IMG/VR virus record: IMGVR_UViG_3300009163_000150
Coordinates: 1-26,901 of that record
Strand: one strand, 5' to 3'
Length of the DNA stretch: 26,901 bases
Source of the DNA: a virus
Shown here: in pieces, positions 6,662-16,087 of the stretch
Position numbering within the stretch: position 1 is the stretch's first letter
Layout: each line of letters starts with the position of its first letter
Notes under the pieces: generated by a model
Database searches by the model: none
What the model was told of the DNA's origin: nothing
What the model saw: only the letters and a program-made list of their open reading frames with translations
Translations under genes and position numbers: made by a program

Positions 6662-9514
6662 ATGGAAACTAAAACATTTTTGGAGACAGTGTTGGGAGAC
6701 GCTGGGTTCTACTGCGTCTTTGCGGGTCGTTTATCGGACGAACGTAAAGTGCAGAAGTTCTACAGTTCTCTTGATGAAGTCATCCATGCCGCCCACAATT
6801 TGGACAATGAAGGTTATGACGCTTATTTTGCACTCGGTACGTTTGAAGAGGCAGGGTCTCGTAAAGTACCCAACGTAAAACAACTTAGGTCGTTCTTCCT
6901 AGATTTAGACTGTGGGCCGTCAAAGGACTACGAAACACAGGCAGACGCGTTACTAGCACTACGCACGTTCTGCAAAACAGTAAGATTACCGAAGCCAACA
7001 CTCGTAAACTCAGGGCGTGGTATCCACGTGTACTGGCCACTGACCGAATCTGTTTCACGTGAAACATGGATTCCTGTTGCGGAGCGGTTCAAAAGACTAT
7101 GCCGTGAACACAATATGTATGGTGACCCTGCGGTTACTGCTGACGCGGCTCGGGTGCTTAGAGTTCCCCTGACGCACAATCACAAAGACACCCCGCCGAA
7201 AGCTGTGGTGTTTATCGGCTCCCCTGCCGACCCAATCCCGTTTGAGTTGTTCTGCAACTTGATCGGAGATGATGAGGTGCCGCCCGTATCCAAGAAGTAT
7301 GCGCCCCGTGAAGCGGACGCAATGATGCAAGCCCTGTCGGGTAGTTACATCAGCCGCTTTAAAACTATCCTGATTAAGACTCAGGCAGGTAGCGGGTGTG
7401 CGCAGATTGGCGAAGCGGTGATGAATCAAAACAACATCTCTGAACCACTGTGGCGAGCCGCATTATCTATTGCTAAGTTCTGTGTTGATGGAGGTAAAGC
7501 CATCCACAAGATTTCATGCAATCATGAGGAATACACTGCCGAGCGTACCGAAGCCAAGGTTGACCTGATCAAAGGCCCATACCTGTGCGAACGCTTTGAT
7601 GAGTACCGCCCTGATGTCTGCACGAACTGTCAACATTGGGGCAAGATTAAGTCACCCATTTCGCTTGGGCGAGAAGTACAGGAGGCTGAGGAAGAAGATA
7701 ACGTAGTGGTGCAAAAGCCGCTAGGTATCCACAACGCAACCCCTATTAAGTACAACATACCTAAGTACCCCCACCCGTATTTCCGTGGGAAGAATGGTGG
7801 AGTGTTCAAGCACTCCAAGAACGCTGAAGGCGAAGACAAAGACGTCATGGTTTATTTCAATGACTTGTATGTTGTACGTCGACTTAAAGACCCCGAGATG
7901 GGCGAAGCGTTAGTGATGAGGTTGCACCTGCCAAGGGACGGGGTACGTGAGTTTACGTTGCCTCTGACTGCGGTGGGAACTAAAGATGAGTTCAGAAAAT
8001 ACTTAGCCTCGCATGGCGTTGCCGTCTTGAACGTAGGCGAATTAATGGAGTACACAATGAGATGGGTAAACGAGTTACAGTTTACGGCTGAAGCTGACGA
8101 AGCGCGTAGACAATTTGGTTGGACAGATGACAAGGGTACGTCCTTTTGCCTTGGCAATATGGAAGTGTTCAAAGATCGCGTTGAGATCAATTCACCTTCG
8201 AGTGCAACTGCGGGTCTATTCCCTGCCTTCAACCCAAAAGGTTCGTTGGAAGAGTGGAAGAAAACCATGTCGTTCTACAACAAGCCCGGTATGGAGATGC
8301 ACCAGTTCATAGTTGGTATGTCATTCGGTGCGGTGTTGATGGAGTTTCAACCAATCAATGCGGCGGCGTTTCACATATACAGTAAAGGCTCCGGTCTTGG
8401 TAAAACAACAGCAATGTTGGCAGGTGCCTCAATATGGGGTGACCCTGAACTGACCATGCTCCAAGAGCGTGATACGTACAACTCAAAGATGAATCGCGCT
8501 GAGGTCTACAAAAACCTATGCGTGTACATGGACGAGATGACTAACACCGCACCGAAAGACCTGTCTGACTTTGCCTATCAACTTCCTAGTGGTATGCAAC
8601 GAAACCGCATGGGGCCTAAAGGTAACGTTGAGCGGGTACGTGGTAAGCCATGGAAAACTTTGTTTGGTACGACAGGTAATACCAGCATGATTGAGCGTAT
8701 CGCGTTGTATAAGGCTCTGCCACAAGCGGAAGCCCAACGGGTATTGGAATACAAAGCCATACCTGTCAACTTTGAAACCAAGGAAGAGACAGACAAGTTC
8801 AGTGCCGCAATCAAGGAACACTACGGGGTGGCGGCTGTACCTTATCTCCAGTACATCATGAATAATCTGGAGCCGGTAAAAGAACTTGCCCTGACAACTC
8901 AACGCAAGATTGACATAGCGGCTGGCCTCAAAGCCGATAACCGCTTTTGGTCTGTCTTAGCATCACGCTCGATCACTGGCCTGATGTTGGGTAAGAAGAT
9001 GGGTTTGCTTGATTGGCAGATTGCACCAATCGTGCAGTGGATTATCAAGGTCATGCAAGACGCGCGTACCGACATGGCCGAGATGGGTGTTGATGTTGAA
9101 AGCATTCTGACAGACTTCTTGGCTGACCACTACAACGGCATCCTGCGTATCAAGAGTACGGATGATGCACGTAAACAAGCAACAGGGTTAGATCATCTGA
9201 TTCATCCCGAAGCCGTACCACGAATGAACTTTGTGGCTCGGTACGAGTACGACATTAAAAGGTTGTACCTTCTGCCCAAGCCGCTCAAAGAGTGGTGCGG
9301 TAAACAACAGATCAACTATGGTGGGTTTGTTGATGGCCTAAAAACAGGACGCACGAAAGCAAAGAAGGAAAAGGTTCGTTTGGGTAAAGGCACCCATTCC
9401 AACTGGCCACCAGTCGATGCAATTACTGTGGACTGCTCATCATTTATGGACGATGAAACTGAGCAAAGTATGGCGACAACCGCCGCGCTCTTCCAAAAAC
9501 AGGCTACACCTTGA
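6662..9514 (+). CDS. Primase-helicase: AEP primase fused to DUF927-like ATPase
   Basis: This 950-aa protein probably makes primers and unwinds DNA at the fork. The N-terminal archaeo-eukaryotic primase region has FFLDLDCG (metal-binding D81, D83), VNSGRGIHVYWPL (H122) and DAARVLR (D161). A putative Zn-binding segment follows (C309, C320, C323, H325 in VCTNCQHWGKIKSP). The C-terminal DUF927-like P-loop ATPase has Walker A SKGSGLGKTT (574-583), Walker B CVYMDEM (D624, E625) and a sensor-like FGTTGN (668-673). Primase-helicase fusions of this order are widespread in phages and plasmids. The ATG has only a weak GGCGGA upstream, so translation may depend on the leader structure before it. Confidence 0.9.
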   Translation: METKTFLETVLGDAGFYCVFAGRLSDERKVQKFYSSLDEVIHAAHNLDNEGYDAYFALGTFEEAGSRKVPNVKQLRSFFLDLDCGPSKDYETQADALLALRTFCKTVRLPKPTLVNSGRGIHVYWPLTESVSRETWIPVAERFKRLCREHNMYGDPAVTADAARVLRVPLTHNHKDTPPKAVVFIGSPADPIPFELFCNLIGDDEVPPVSKKYAPREADAMMQALSGSYISRFKTILIKTQAGSGCAQIGEAVMNQNNISEPLWRAALSIAKFCVDGGKAIHKISCNHEEYTAERTEAKVDLIKGPYLCERFDEYRPDVCTNCQHWGKIKSPISLGREVQEAEEEDNVVVQKPLGIHNATPIKYNIPKYPHPYFRGKNGGVFKHSKNAEGEDKDVMVYFNDLYVVRRLKDPEMGEALVMRLHLPRDGVREFTLPLTAVGTKDEFRKYLASHGVAVLNVGELMEYTMRWVNELQFTAEADEARRQFGWTDDKGTSFCLGNMEVFKDRVEINSPSSATAGLFPAFNPKGSLEEWKKTMSFYNKPGMEMHQFIVGMSFGAVLMEFQPINAAAFHIYSKGSGLGKTTAMLAGASIWGDPELTMLQERDTYNSKMNRAEVYKNLCVYMDEMTNTAPKDLSDFAYQLPSGMQRNRMGPKGNVERVRGKPWKTLFGTTGNTSMIERIALYKALPQAEAQRVLEYKAIPVNFETKEETDKFSAAIKEHYGVAAVPYLQYIMNNLEPVKELALTTQRKIDIAAGLKADNRFWSVLASRSITGLMLGKKMGLLDWQIAPIVQWIIKVMQDARTDMAEMGVDVESILTDFLADHYNGILRIKSTDDARKQATGLDHLIHPEAVPRMNFVARYEYDIKRLYLLPKPLKEWCGKQQINYGGFVDGLKTGRTKAKKEKVRLGKGTHSNWPPVDAITVDCSSFMDDETEQSMATTAALFQKQATP

Positions 9515-9716
9515 CGATCTTGCACCCGATGGGGTGCGGTTTGTCCTTGATTGGGATAACTTCCCGATAGGTGGGTCTGTGTTTATACCATGTATAAACA
9601 CCTTGGAGTGCGTGCGGCAGGTCTATGATATTACCCAAAGACGTTATTGGGTGGTGGAATACCGTCCCCGTATTGAGGATAGCAGGTGGGGGGTTCGCAT
9701 TTGGAGACGACTGTGA
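9453..9716 (+). CDS. Small conserved-looking phage protein, start uncertain
   Basis: The frame ending at TGA 9714-9716 encodes DGVRFVLDWDNFPIGGSVFI, then PCINT, and closes with RIEDSRWGVRIWRRL. This pattern (a basic-aromatic end after FxPCxxT) recalls small uncharacterised phage proteins, and the codons read like coding sequence beyond the primase stop. The start is unclear: ATG 9453 (used here, 87 aa) or ATG 9417 overlap the primase gene without a good Shine-Dalgarno, while GTG 9534 would give 60 aa. Translation may rely on ribosomes finishing the primase gene. Function unknown; this is the last gene before the terminator. Confidence 0.55.
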   Translation: MKLSKVWRQPPRSSKNRLHLDDLAPDGVRFVLDWDNFPIGGSVFIPCINTLECVRQVYDITQRRYWVVEYRPRIEDSRWGVRIWRRL

Positions 9717-9770
9717 TACTATCCCGACCGAGCAGGTTGCCTGTCTCCTTCGTTCTCCTTAGAGGAGTTT

Positions 9771-9801
9771 ATCCCCCGCCCTAATAAGCGGGGGATTTTT
9801 T
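9771..9801 (+). terminator. Intrinsic terminator of the + strand gene block
   Basis: ATCCCCCGC (9771-9779) and GCGGGGGAT (9788-9796) form a perfect 9-bp GC-rich stem with an 8-nt loop, followed by six T (9796-9801). It sits between the convergent + and - gene blocks; the T-run reaches into the stop codon of the 2092-aa gene. On the - strand no T-run follows the stem, so it should mainly end + strand transcription. Confidence 0.9.
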
Positions 9802-12800
9802 ATTCCTCGTCTTCGTCGTCGTACTCGCGGATGTTACGCATCAACTCAGGTCGCAGTGACTTGTTTATTGTGATGCCGTGGTACATCTCGGAGGTCGTCC
9901 GCATGTGCTGTGCCATGGAGTTGTCGATAGTGTCAGGCGTAATGGCCGCAGTCGGGTGCTTCTTATTAAAGTCAAGCATCTTTTGCAACACACTAGCGCG
10001 TTCTTGCCCGTCGCCGTTGCGGGTAGCAATATAGAAGTTGCGCAGTAACTTGGTGCGGTCTTCCATGGTCTTGCGCTCAATGTTCTTAATCGAACTATTG
10101 ATCTCCAACTGACGGGTGTATTCGGCAGGAGCAAAACCGAAGAACTGAGCAAACGTATTCCAATAGCCAAGGTCACCGGTAATAGGGTCACCACGCAAGG
10201 TGTTTGCACCCTCGGTTCCGAACCGGATAGCTTTTAGACCGTTACCCATTGCAGAGGGAAGCATTTGCTCGATACCGCGCTCGGTGTACCCTTCGTTGAT
10301 TAACTTCAGACCGCGTTCCATACGGCTTGCAACGCCAAGTACAGGGCCACCTGCCTGCTCCATAATACTCAGTAAGACGCTATCACTTGGCTTTGTAGTG
10401 GTGTCGCGGAACAGCAAGTCGCTCAGACCCACACGATTGGCAATCTCTACGCCAAACACAGCATTACCGAGGCCACTGTAGTACAACTCGCCCATCCACT
10501 TACGTGTGGCTGTGTCCATATCATCGTCATCGTCGCCCTTAAAGATGTTGTAGACCATGGCGGCAACACCAAACATTGGCACACCGGATGCACCGGCAAT
10601 CAGGGCGGCAGAGCCATAGATACCTGCGATCTGTTTCATAGCGGCTTTGCGGACTTCGGGGTCTTGATCTTTCAACGCATCCCGTGCGGTCTTGAACAGC
10701 ATGTAGTACATGGACACGCCATAGCGCTTATACATGAAAAGAACTTTACCCAAAGGCCCTTGAGCAATACGCGGCGCAGCGGCGGCGGCTGTTCCACCAT
10801 TGGTAAGTTCTGTTACATACACCGCATAGTCAGCGGCTTCTTGCTGTTGTTTTTCTGTTGCAGTGTCTAACTTTTTACCGGCACCGATAAGTTTCTGAAG
10901 TTCCAACTCGTAAGCGGCAATCAGTGCAACTTGGCGGTTCATGCGTTCGCCATGATGAAATACAAAACCGGAAGCCGCGTTGACCTTGGTAAGCAGACTG
11001 TTATCTTCGCCCACGTCAAGAATGTCGTAAACCTGTGAGCGGTTCAACTGCCCCCGTGCGGCGGCTACTTTGACCAGAGTCTCAAGGTGTTTAAGTTTTG
11101 GTTCTTTGGAGAAGTCATAGTTGTCCATGGACGGGAAAGCCTTAACCTTTACCTTCTTCTCGCCCTTGTCGGTTGGAACCAACATCTCCACTTCGCGGTC
11201 AAATCCACTGTTAGCAAAAATACGTGAGGCCCGGCCGATAGCGCGTGTTGTTTCGCTGTATCCGTACTTACCACCCAAGTAAGGCATCACAACCAGCGGA
11301 ACTTGCGCCAAGTTAACAATGGCTGACGATATGTTAAATCCAAGCGTCATGTTAAAGCCGAACGACGTGGCTAACTTAGACCACTGCGGTACGTTGGGGC
11401 TGATTGCATAGTCGATACGCGCATCCATTTCATCCATGTACTGGACGGCTTCTTCTTGGTTGCCTTGGCTACGGACATAGTCTTTGATCTCAGTGCGCAG
11501 TTGTTCAAACTTCTGACCATACTCCATATTGGAGAGTTGACGAGACAAACTAAACGTCTTTGTACGCAACGCGCCGATTGCATCGTGCCTGTCAAAACCA
11601 AGTGTGCCTTTGCGTCGACGGAACGACTGAGCAAACGATGTCTCAGGTAAGGTGTTCAAGAACAAACGCATCACTTCTTCAGTGACTTCAGCGTCAACCT
11701 TGTTGGCTTCCAACGTGCGTAGTACCCCGTTTACAAACGATGTGGCGGGTGCGCGGCGGTAGTTAATTTGATTTGCGTTAGCAAATTTCTGAATGTCATC
11801 AGCCTTGGCCTTTGGGTCAGCTTTGAGTTCTTTAATTGCTTGATCACGGGCATAGTTAGTCTCGTATGCCTCGACGTAGAATTCTTTGTTGCCGTTGCGT
11901 GGGTCAACCGCGCTGTACGACAGCCAGTATTTGCCTGAACGGGTCAGCGGGAAGTAAGGCTCAATATTGCCACTTGCAAACAGGCGTTGATAAACCTCGG
12001 CCTTAATCTTATTGGCAGTGCCTTTGTCCTCGATAGCCGAGTCAATACGTGCGTCAAGTACATCCTTGACTTGTTCATACATCTTCTTGTACGTGTCACG
12101 CATCTGGTTGTACACAGAGTGACCGCTCTCGCCAAGAGTGCGCCAGTCGGCTTGCATGGCATCCCAAGCCTTTAACTTTTCCGCATCTTTAGCGTATGTA
12201 GCGCGGGGCTTGGATGGGTCAACTTGCTCTAACGTACTTGTATAGATGACGTTGTTGAGGGCGTCTAGCTTATCGGGATTGGTCTTTGCCCATTTCTCTA
12301 CGCGATCGATGATTGGCTCAATGGATTGGCTACGAGCGTTCTCTGACCCTGCACGTTCTCCCACAAGCACATCCAACTTGTTTGCCATAGGGATGTATTT
12401 TTGTGCGACATCGACCAATGCGTTTAGCGGCAGGGCACTGCGCACAATGTTTTTAATTGCATTAGGCGTAGTGCCTGTAAAGAACTCGTTGATGCGGCCT
12501 TTCCACTCTGCGTTAATGTAGGGCAGTTCGTGGTAACTTTCACTCAAAGCGTCAAGTACTTTTGCACCCTTACCTTGTAATGCGGCGGCATACAGTATGT
12601 CACCACTGCGAGTCTCAGGAGCAGGAGAAAGAATTTCATTGATCATTGCATCGGTAGCATCGAGCGCAGAGTTTGGACTCTTTGTTTCCATGCCCATCAA
12701 ACGACGGATAAAGTTTCCAACCGACGTCTTAAAGCGTTGCAATGCAGAGATTGGCTCGCCTTTGGGGTTGATGGCGGCTAACTTGGCTTGGAACGCAGGA

Positions 12801-15800
12801 TTACTAAATGCTTCAGCAACAAATTCATCTAACGATTGCGCGCCGTATGCAGTGTCTAGCGAGCCTTTGACATTGTTGTATAACTCTGTAAGTTGTTTAG
12901 TCAGGGGGTGTGACTTATTTTCCAAAACATGTGATGTAGTTGCATGTGTTACTTCGTGAAGTAAGGTATGTAAGTCAAACACCTCACCGGCGTCAATACT
13001 GATTGTGTCTGTCTTGGGGTCGTAACGCCCTGCAACGGGTTGGCCAGAGGCGTTCTTTAAGTTCTTTACAAACTTAATTTTTGTACCCCCAATAACTTCA
13101 GACAGACGCTGTGCGGCACTAGATGCACGACCAAGGTTTTGGTTTGCAATCATGCGAAGCGCGCCGAGCAGGTTGCCCGACTTAGCCACAGCAATAATGG
13201 CAGGATGTAATGGACGAGTTAGAACTACGGCATCCGCGAGCAAATCAAGTTCGTCATCCATCTGTTGCTGTACTGCGCGATCAAGGGCTTGCTTGGCGTT
13301 AAGTTCTGCCAAACGTGCGGCAGTCTTTACCTCACTTGTTATGAAGTAGTGCTGTAAGCGGTCGATTAGGGCCTTGCGATCAACATCACTCAGGGAATTA
13401 AAGTATGCCTCAGCATGCTTACCACCCATTCCGGGGACAAACGCTCCTTCTTTTCCAAACTTTGGATCAACAATTTGACCTGCCATTAGTTGGCTGTTAA
13501 TTTCATTAAGAACTTTTGTTGCGTTCTTTTGGGGGTACATTGCGTTGTACATATCCGCCGCAAGGAAGTCGATGGCTTTAGCCTTGTCTTCTTTAGCCAG
13601 TGCGTCGTACATAGCAGAGTCTTTAACTACACCCTTAATCTCGGGCTTACCTTCGGGTTTACCCTCGGGTTTAGGCGTAGTCGTAGCCTTGGGCGCAGAC
13701 GTTGTGGTTGTTTTCGGCGCGGCGGTAGCCTTGGGTTTTGTCTCAGGCTTTGTTTCAAACTTAGTTGTAGTCTCAGGCTTAGATTTGGGTTTAGCCTCGG
13801 CTTTTGGCTTTAATGGAGTTGTCCCCACGTCTTTTCTGTCTGTAGTGCTTCCAGTAGATCGCTCACCGCTTGCCACTCCAGTGCTTGTAGATGCTTTAGT
13901 TCCTGTGGTATCACTAGCGGGTCGAACAGGCTTTTTCGGCTGTTCGCTTGGTTTATTACCTGCATCGCTAGTTCCAGTTGCTTTACCGGTATCTGCATCA
14001 GGGGTAGTTGGCTTTCGTGGCGCGGCATTTGTTTTCTCCTTAGTGGTGGGCGCTAAGACCTTACCGCGAGGGCCGAACATCTCGCCTTGTTTGGCTAGTC
14101 CACCAAAGGCTTGCATGGCAACACCCTCAATGGCTTGCTTGGTAGCGGGGGATAGATTAGGGTTACTACGTACACGCACCAAAACATCCGCAACTTGCGG
14201 TTGTTGCGCAGGGTCAGCCATGTTTTTGCCAAGCAACTGTTTATAGAAACCTGACTGTTTAGGCAATCCGGTGCGGTCAAGAATCTCAGGCGTCAACACA
14301 GTGCCGAATGAGGCGGCTTGTCCTTCAAGTTCTTCGTCAGAAAAGGCTTGAGGTGCGGCACCTTTGGGTTTTCCCATGCCCGGAAAACTAGGTTGTTCCT
14401 GTACACGCTCTGTTTTCTTTTCAGGAATAAGCGCTTCCATTGCCTGATTCTGGGCAGGTGCAGATGGCTCAACTTCGGGGGCCACAGGTTTGGCGGCTTG
14501 GAAGTCTTCTGCGCGTTGGATTAACTTTTGCTCACGCTCTGACAACCCTGTGTCTGTGTATTTCTGACGTTTGAGTTCAGCTTGAAACGCTCCACTAACG
14601 TTCTTAATCTCGGGGTTGCTGATCATAGGCAGGAGAATCTGTAACCTGCGCTCTTGCGTAGACTTCTGTTCCTTGCGGTTAATTAGGTCATCCAATTCGG
14701 CAATGCCAGACTCAAACTTTAGACGTTCGGTTTCTCTAGCCTTGTCTTCTGCGGCTTTACGCGCATCGGCGGTTTGCTTTACCCTGTCAACTTCTTGCTG
14801 ATTCTTCTCGCCAGCGATCATCTCAATGATTTGTTGCTCTTGGGTGCGCCCACCTACCAGTGGTAACTCACCTTGCCGCTCATCCACTATTGGCGCGGCC
14901 TCATCTACCTGCTGCTCCGGGGGAGTTTTCGGTGGCAACACATCCCCAAACAAGTCAGGCTGTACTTCGTCAAAGGTCTCCTGCAGCGCTGCTTGCTTTC
15001 CGCTCCTTGCAAGGTCACGATCAAACTTAGACATGCCTGCCATTGGGTCGGAGGAACGCAGGTCTGCTTCACGCTGACGGGATTGGGCTTCCTTACTTGT
15101 CTGATACGAGTCGTAATCGGCGCGACTTGTAATGACTGAGCCGTCCGGCATGATGACCGGAGTAAACGGTTGTGCGTCATACCCAAGCAGTTGTTGGGCT
15201 TGTGGTTTCTTCTCTTCACCTGCGGGTGGAGGCGCTTCTTTATCTAAACCAAGTTGTGCACGCCGAGCCTTGCGGCCAATGGTCATGTCAACAATCAAAC
15301 TAGCCAGTGCACCAACCCCTGCGCCGTATGCGCCCTCTTCACCAGAACCCACAAGGATTTCCTGACTTGGGTCGTATACGCCCTTGGCAATCAGGTTTTG
15401 TGCAATCTTTTGTGCTGCTTCTGTTGCGCCTTCAACACCGCCTCGTGCTACGGCAGTAGTCATTAAACCTTTAAATGGTTTGATCTGTGGGGCAAGGATG
15501 TCGAGTAGACCCGTAGGCGCACCGAGTTGTGTAGCCAAGCGTCGTTCTTCGCCTGTAGCACCTTTGGCTTCAGCGACTTCACGGGCTTCACCTGCACCTG
15601 CGGCAACACCAAGACCTGAGCCTACAGCGCGTCCGGCTAACCCAAGAGGGCCGAGTGCAAAGAACGGTAGTGTTGAGCCTAGACCCTGACCAAGGTTACG
15701 GCCAATAGAATCTTCGTACCCTGCACTTGCTTCAAATGGTTTCTTAGCAACGCCAGCAATCTCTTTAATTTTTTCCCGCGCAGACCGCTCAGTGTCGTCA

Positions 15801-16078
15801 GGCAATAACGCTGCGATACCAGTTCCTGCGGTCTCGGCCAAGCCAATCGCACCGGGGACTACGCCCTTAAAAAACTCTTTAACGTTGCCACCAAACGTGG
15901 TTTCGGGGGCTTCTGGTGGGCGGTTTGCTAATGCCGCACGGCGTCGCTCGATGTCCGCAGTTTGTTGGTCGCGGATGTGGCGTTGCGTGGCTAGAACTAA
16001 GTCGCGTTGCGAGGCACCGGCGGGGCCTTCAATCTCATAGACCTTCCCGTCCGGCGCGGTTATCTCGTACAGCGGCAT
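9800..16078 (-). CDS. Giant ejection (internal virion) protein with zinc metallopeptidase motif and LPD38-like region
   Basis: This 2092-aa protein is the last gene of the late block. Its N-terminus (MPLYEITAPDGKVYEIEGPA) matches a short beta motif common in phage virion proteins. Gly-rich hydrophobic stretches follow, then a Lys/Thr/Pro low-complexity region (about 680-820). Residues 1041-1045 are HEVTH, with Y1078 and E1085 (AYGAQSLDEFVAEAF) placed as in anthrax lethal factor, so a gluzincin peptidase is likely. The C-terminal part has amphipathic segments (about 1560-1605 and 1812-1847) and resembles large polyvalent protein-associated domain LPD38; it ends EYDDEDEE. By size and position it parallels T7 gp16, ejected into the host with the DNA. 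The start ATG has an AAGGA Shine-Dalgarno right after the upstream stop. Peptidase and ejection roles are inferred. Confidence 0.8.
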   Translation of the reverse strand: MPLYEITAPDGKVYEIEGPAGASQRDLVLATQRHIRDQQTADIERRRAALANRPPEAPETTFGGNVKEFFKGVVPGAIGLAETAGTGIAALLPDDTERSAREKIKEIAGVAKKPFEASAGYEDSIGRNLGQGLGSTLPFFALGPLGLAGRAVGSGLGVAAGAGEAREVAEAKGATGEERRLATQLGAPTGLLDILAPQIKPFKGLMTTAVARGGVEGATEAAQKIAQNLIAKGVYDPSQEILVGSGEEGAYGAGVGALASLIVDMTIGRKARRAQLGLDKEAPPPAGEEKKPQAQQLLGYDAQPFTPVIMPDGSVITSRADYDSYQTSKEAQSRQREADLRSSDPMAGMSKFDRDLARSGKQAALQETFDEVQPDLFGDVLPPKTPPEQQVDEAAPIVDERQGELPLVGGRTQEQQIIEMIAGEKNQQEVDRVKQTADARKAAEDKARETERLKFESGIAELDDLINRKEQKSTQERRLQILLPMISNPEIKNVSGAFQAELKRQKYTDTGLSEREQKLIQRAEDFQAAKPVAPEVEPSAPAQNQAMEALIPEKKTERVQEQPSFPGMGKPKGAAPQAFSDEELEGQAASFGTVLTPEILDRTGLPKQSGFYKQLLGKNMADPAQQPQVADVLVRVRSNPNLSPATKQAIEGVAMQAFGGLAKQGEMFGPRGKVLAPTTKEKTNAAPRKPTTPDADTGKATGTSDAGNKPSEQPKKPVRPASDTTGTKASTSTGVASGERSTGSTTDRKDVGTTPLKPKAEAKPKSKPETTTKFETKPETKPKATAAPKTTTTSAPKATTTPKPEGKPEGKPEIKGVVKDSAMYDALAKEDKAKAIDFLAADMYNAMYPQKNATKVLNEINSQLMAGQIVDPKFGKEGAFVPGMGGKHAEAYFNSLSDVDRKALIDRLQHYFITSEVKTAARLAELNAKQALDRAVQQQMDDELDLLADAVVLTRPLHPAIIAVAKSGNLLGALRMIANQNLGRASSAAQRLSEVIGGTKIKFVKNLKNASGQPVAGRYDPKTDTISIDAGEVFDLHTLLHEVTHATTSHVLENKSHPLTKQLTELYNNVKGSLDTAYGAQSLDEFVAEAFSNPAFQAKLAAINPKGEPISALQRFKTSVGNFIRRLMGMETKSPNSALDATDAMINEILSPAPETRSGDILYAAALQGKGAKVLDALSESYHELPYINAEWKGRINEFFTGTTPNAIKNIVRSALPLNALVDVAQKYIPMANKLDVLVGERAGSENARSQSIEPIIDRVEKWAKTNPDKLDALNNVIYTSTLEQVDPSKPRATYAKDAEKLKAWDAMQADWRTLGESGHSVYNQMRDTYKKMYEQVKDVLDARIDSAIEDKGTANKIKAEVYQRLFASGNIEPYFPLTRSGKYWLSYSAVDPRNGNKEFYVEAYETNYARDQAIKELKADPKAKADDIQKFANANQINYRRAPATSFVNGVLRTLEANKVDAEVTEEVMRLFLNTLPETSFAQSFRRRKGTLGFDRHDAIGALRTKTFSLSRQLSNMEYGQKFEQLRTEIKDYVRSQGNQEEAVQYMDEMDARIDYAISPNVPQWSKLATSFGFNMTLGFNISSAIVNLAQVPLVVMPYLGGKYGYSETTRAIGRASRIFANSGFDREVEMLVPTDKGEKKVKVKAFPSMDNYDFSKEPKLKHLETLVKVAAARGQLNRSQVYDILDVGEDNSLLTKVNAASGFVFHHGERMNRQVALIAAYELELQKLIGAGKKLDTATEKQQQEAADYAVYVTELTNGGTAAAAAPRIAQGPLGKVLFMYKRYGVSMYYMLFKTARDALKDQDPEVRKAAMKQIAGIYGSAALIAGASGVPMFGVAAMVYNIFKGDDDDDMDTATRKWMGELYYSGLGNAVFGVEIANRVGLSDLLFRDTTTKPSDSVLLSIMEQAGGPVLGVASRMERGLKLINEGYTERGIEQMLPSAMGNGLKAIRFGTEGANTLRGDPITGDLGYWNTFAQFFGFAPAEYTRQLEINSSIKNIERKTMEDRTKLLRNFYIATRNGDGQERASVLQKMLDFNKKHPTAAITPDTIDNSMAQHMRTTSEMYHGITINKSLRPELMRNIREYDDEDEE

Positions 16079-16087
16079 ATCTATCCT

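Noticed and set aside
9749-9758. - strand gene starting at the reverse copy of GGAGAACGAA.
   Set aside because: No start codon lies at suitable distance, and the nearest ATG on that strand opens a frame of only about 18 codons.
9771-9801. Bidirectional terminator also ending the late - strand transcripts.
   Set aside because: On the - strand the stem is followed by AAACTCCTC rather than a T-run, so termination of late transcripts there is unsupported.
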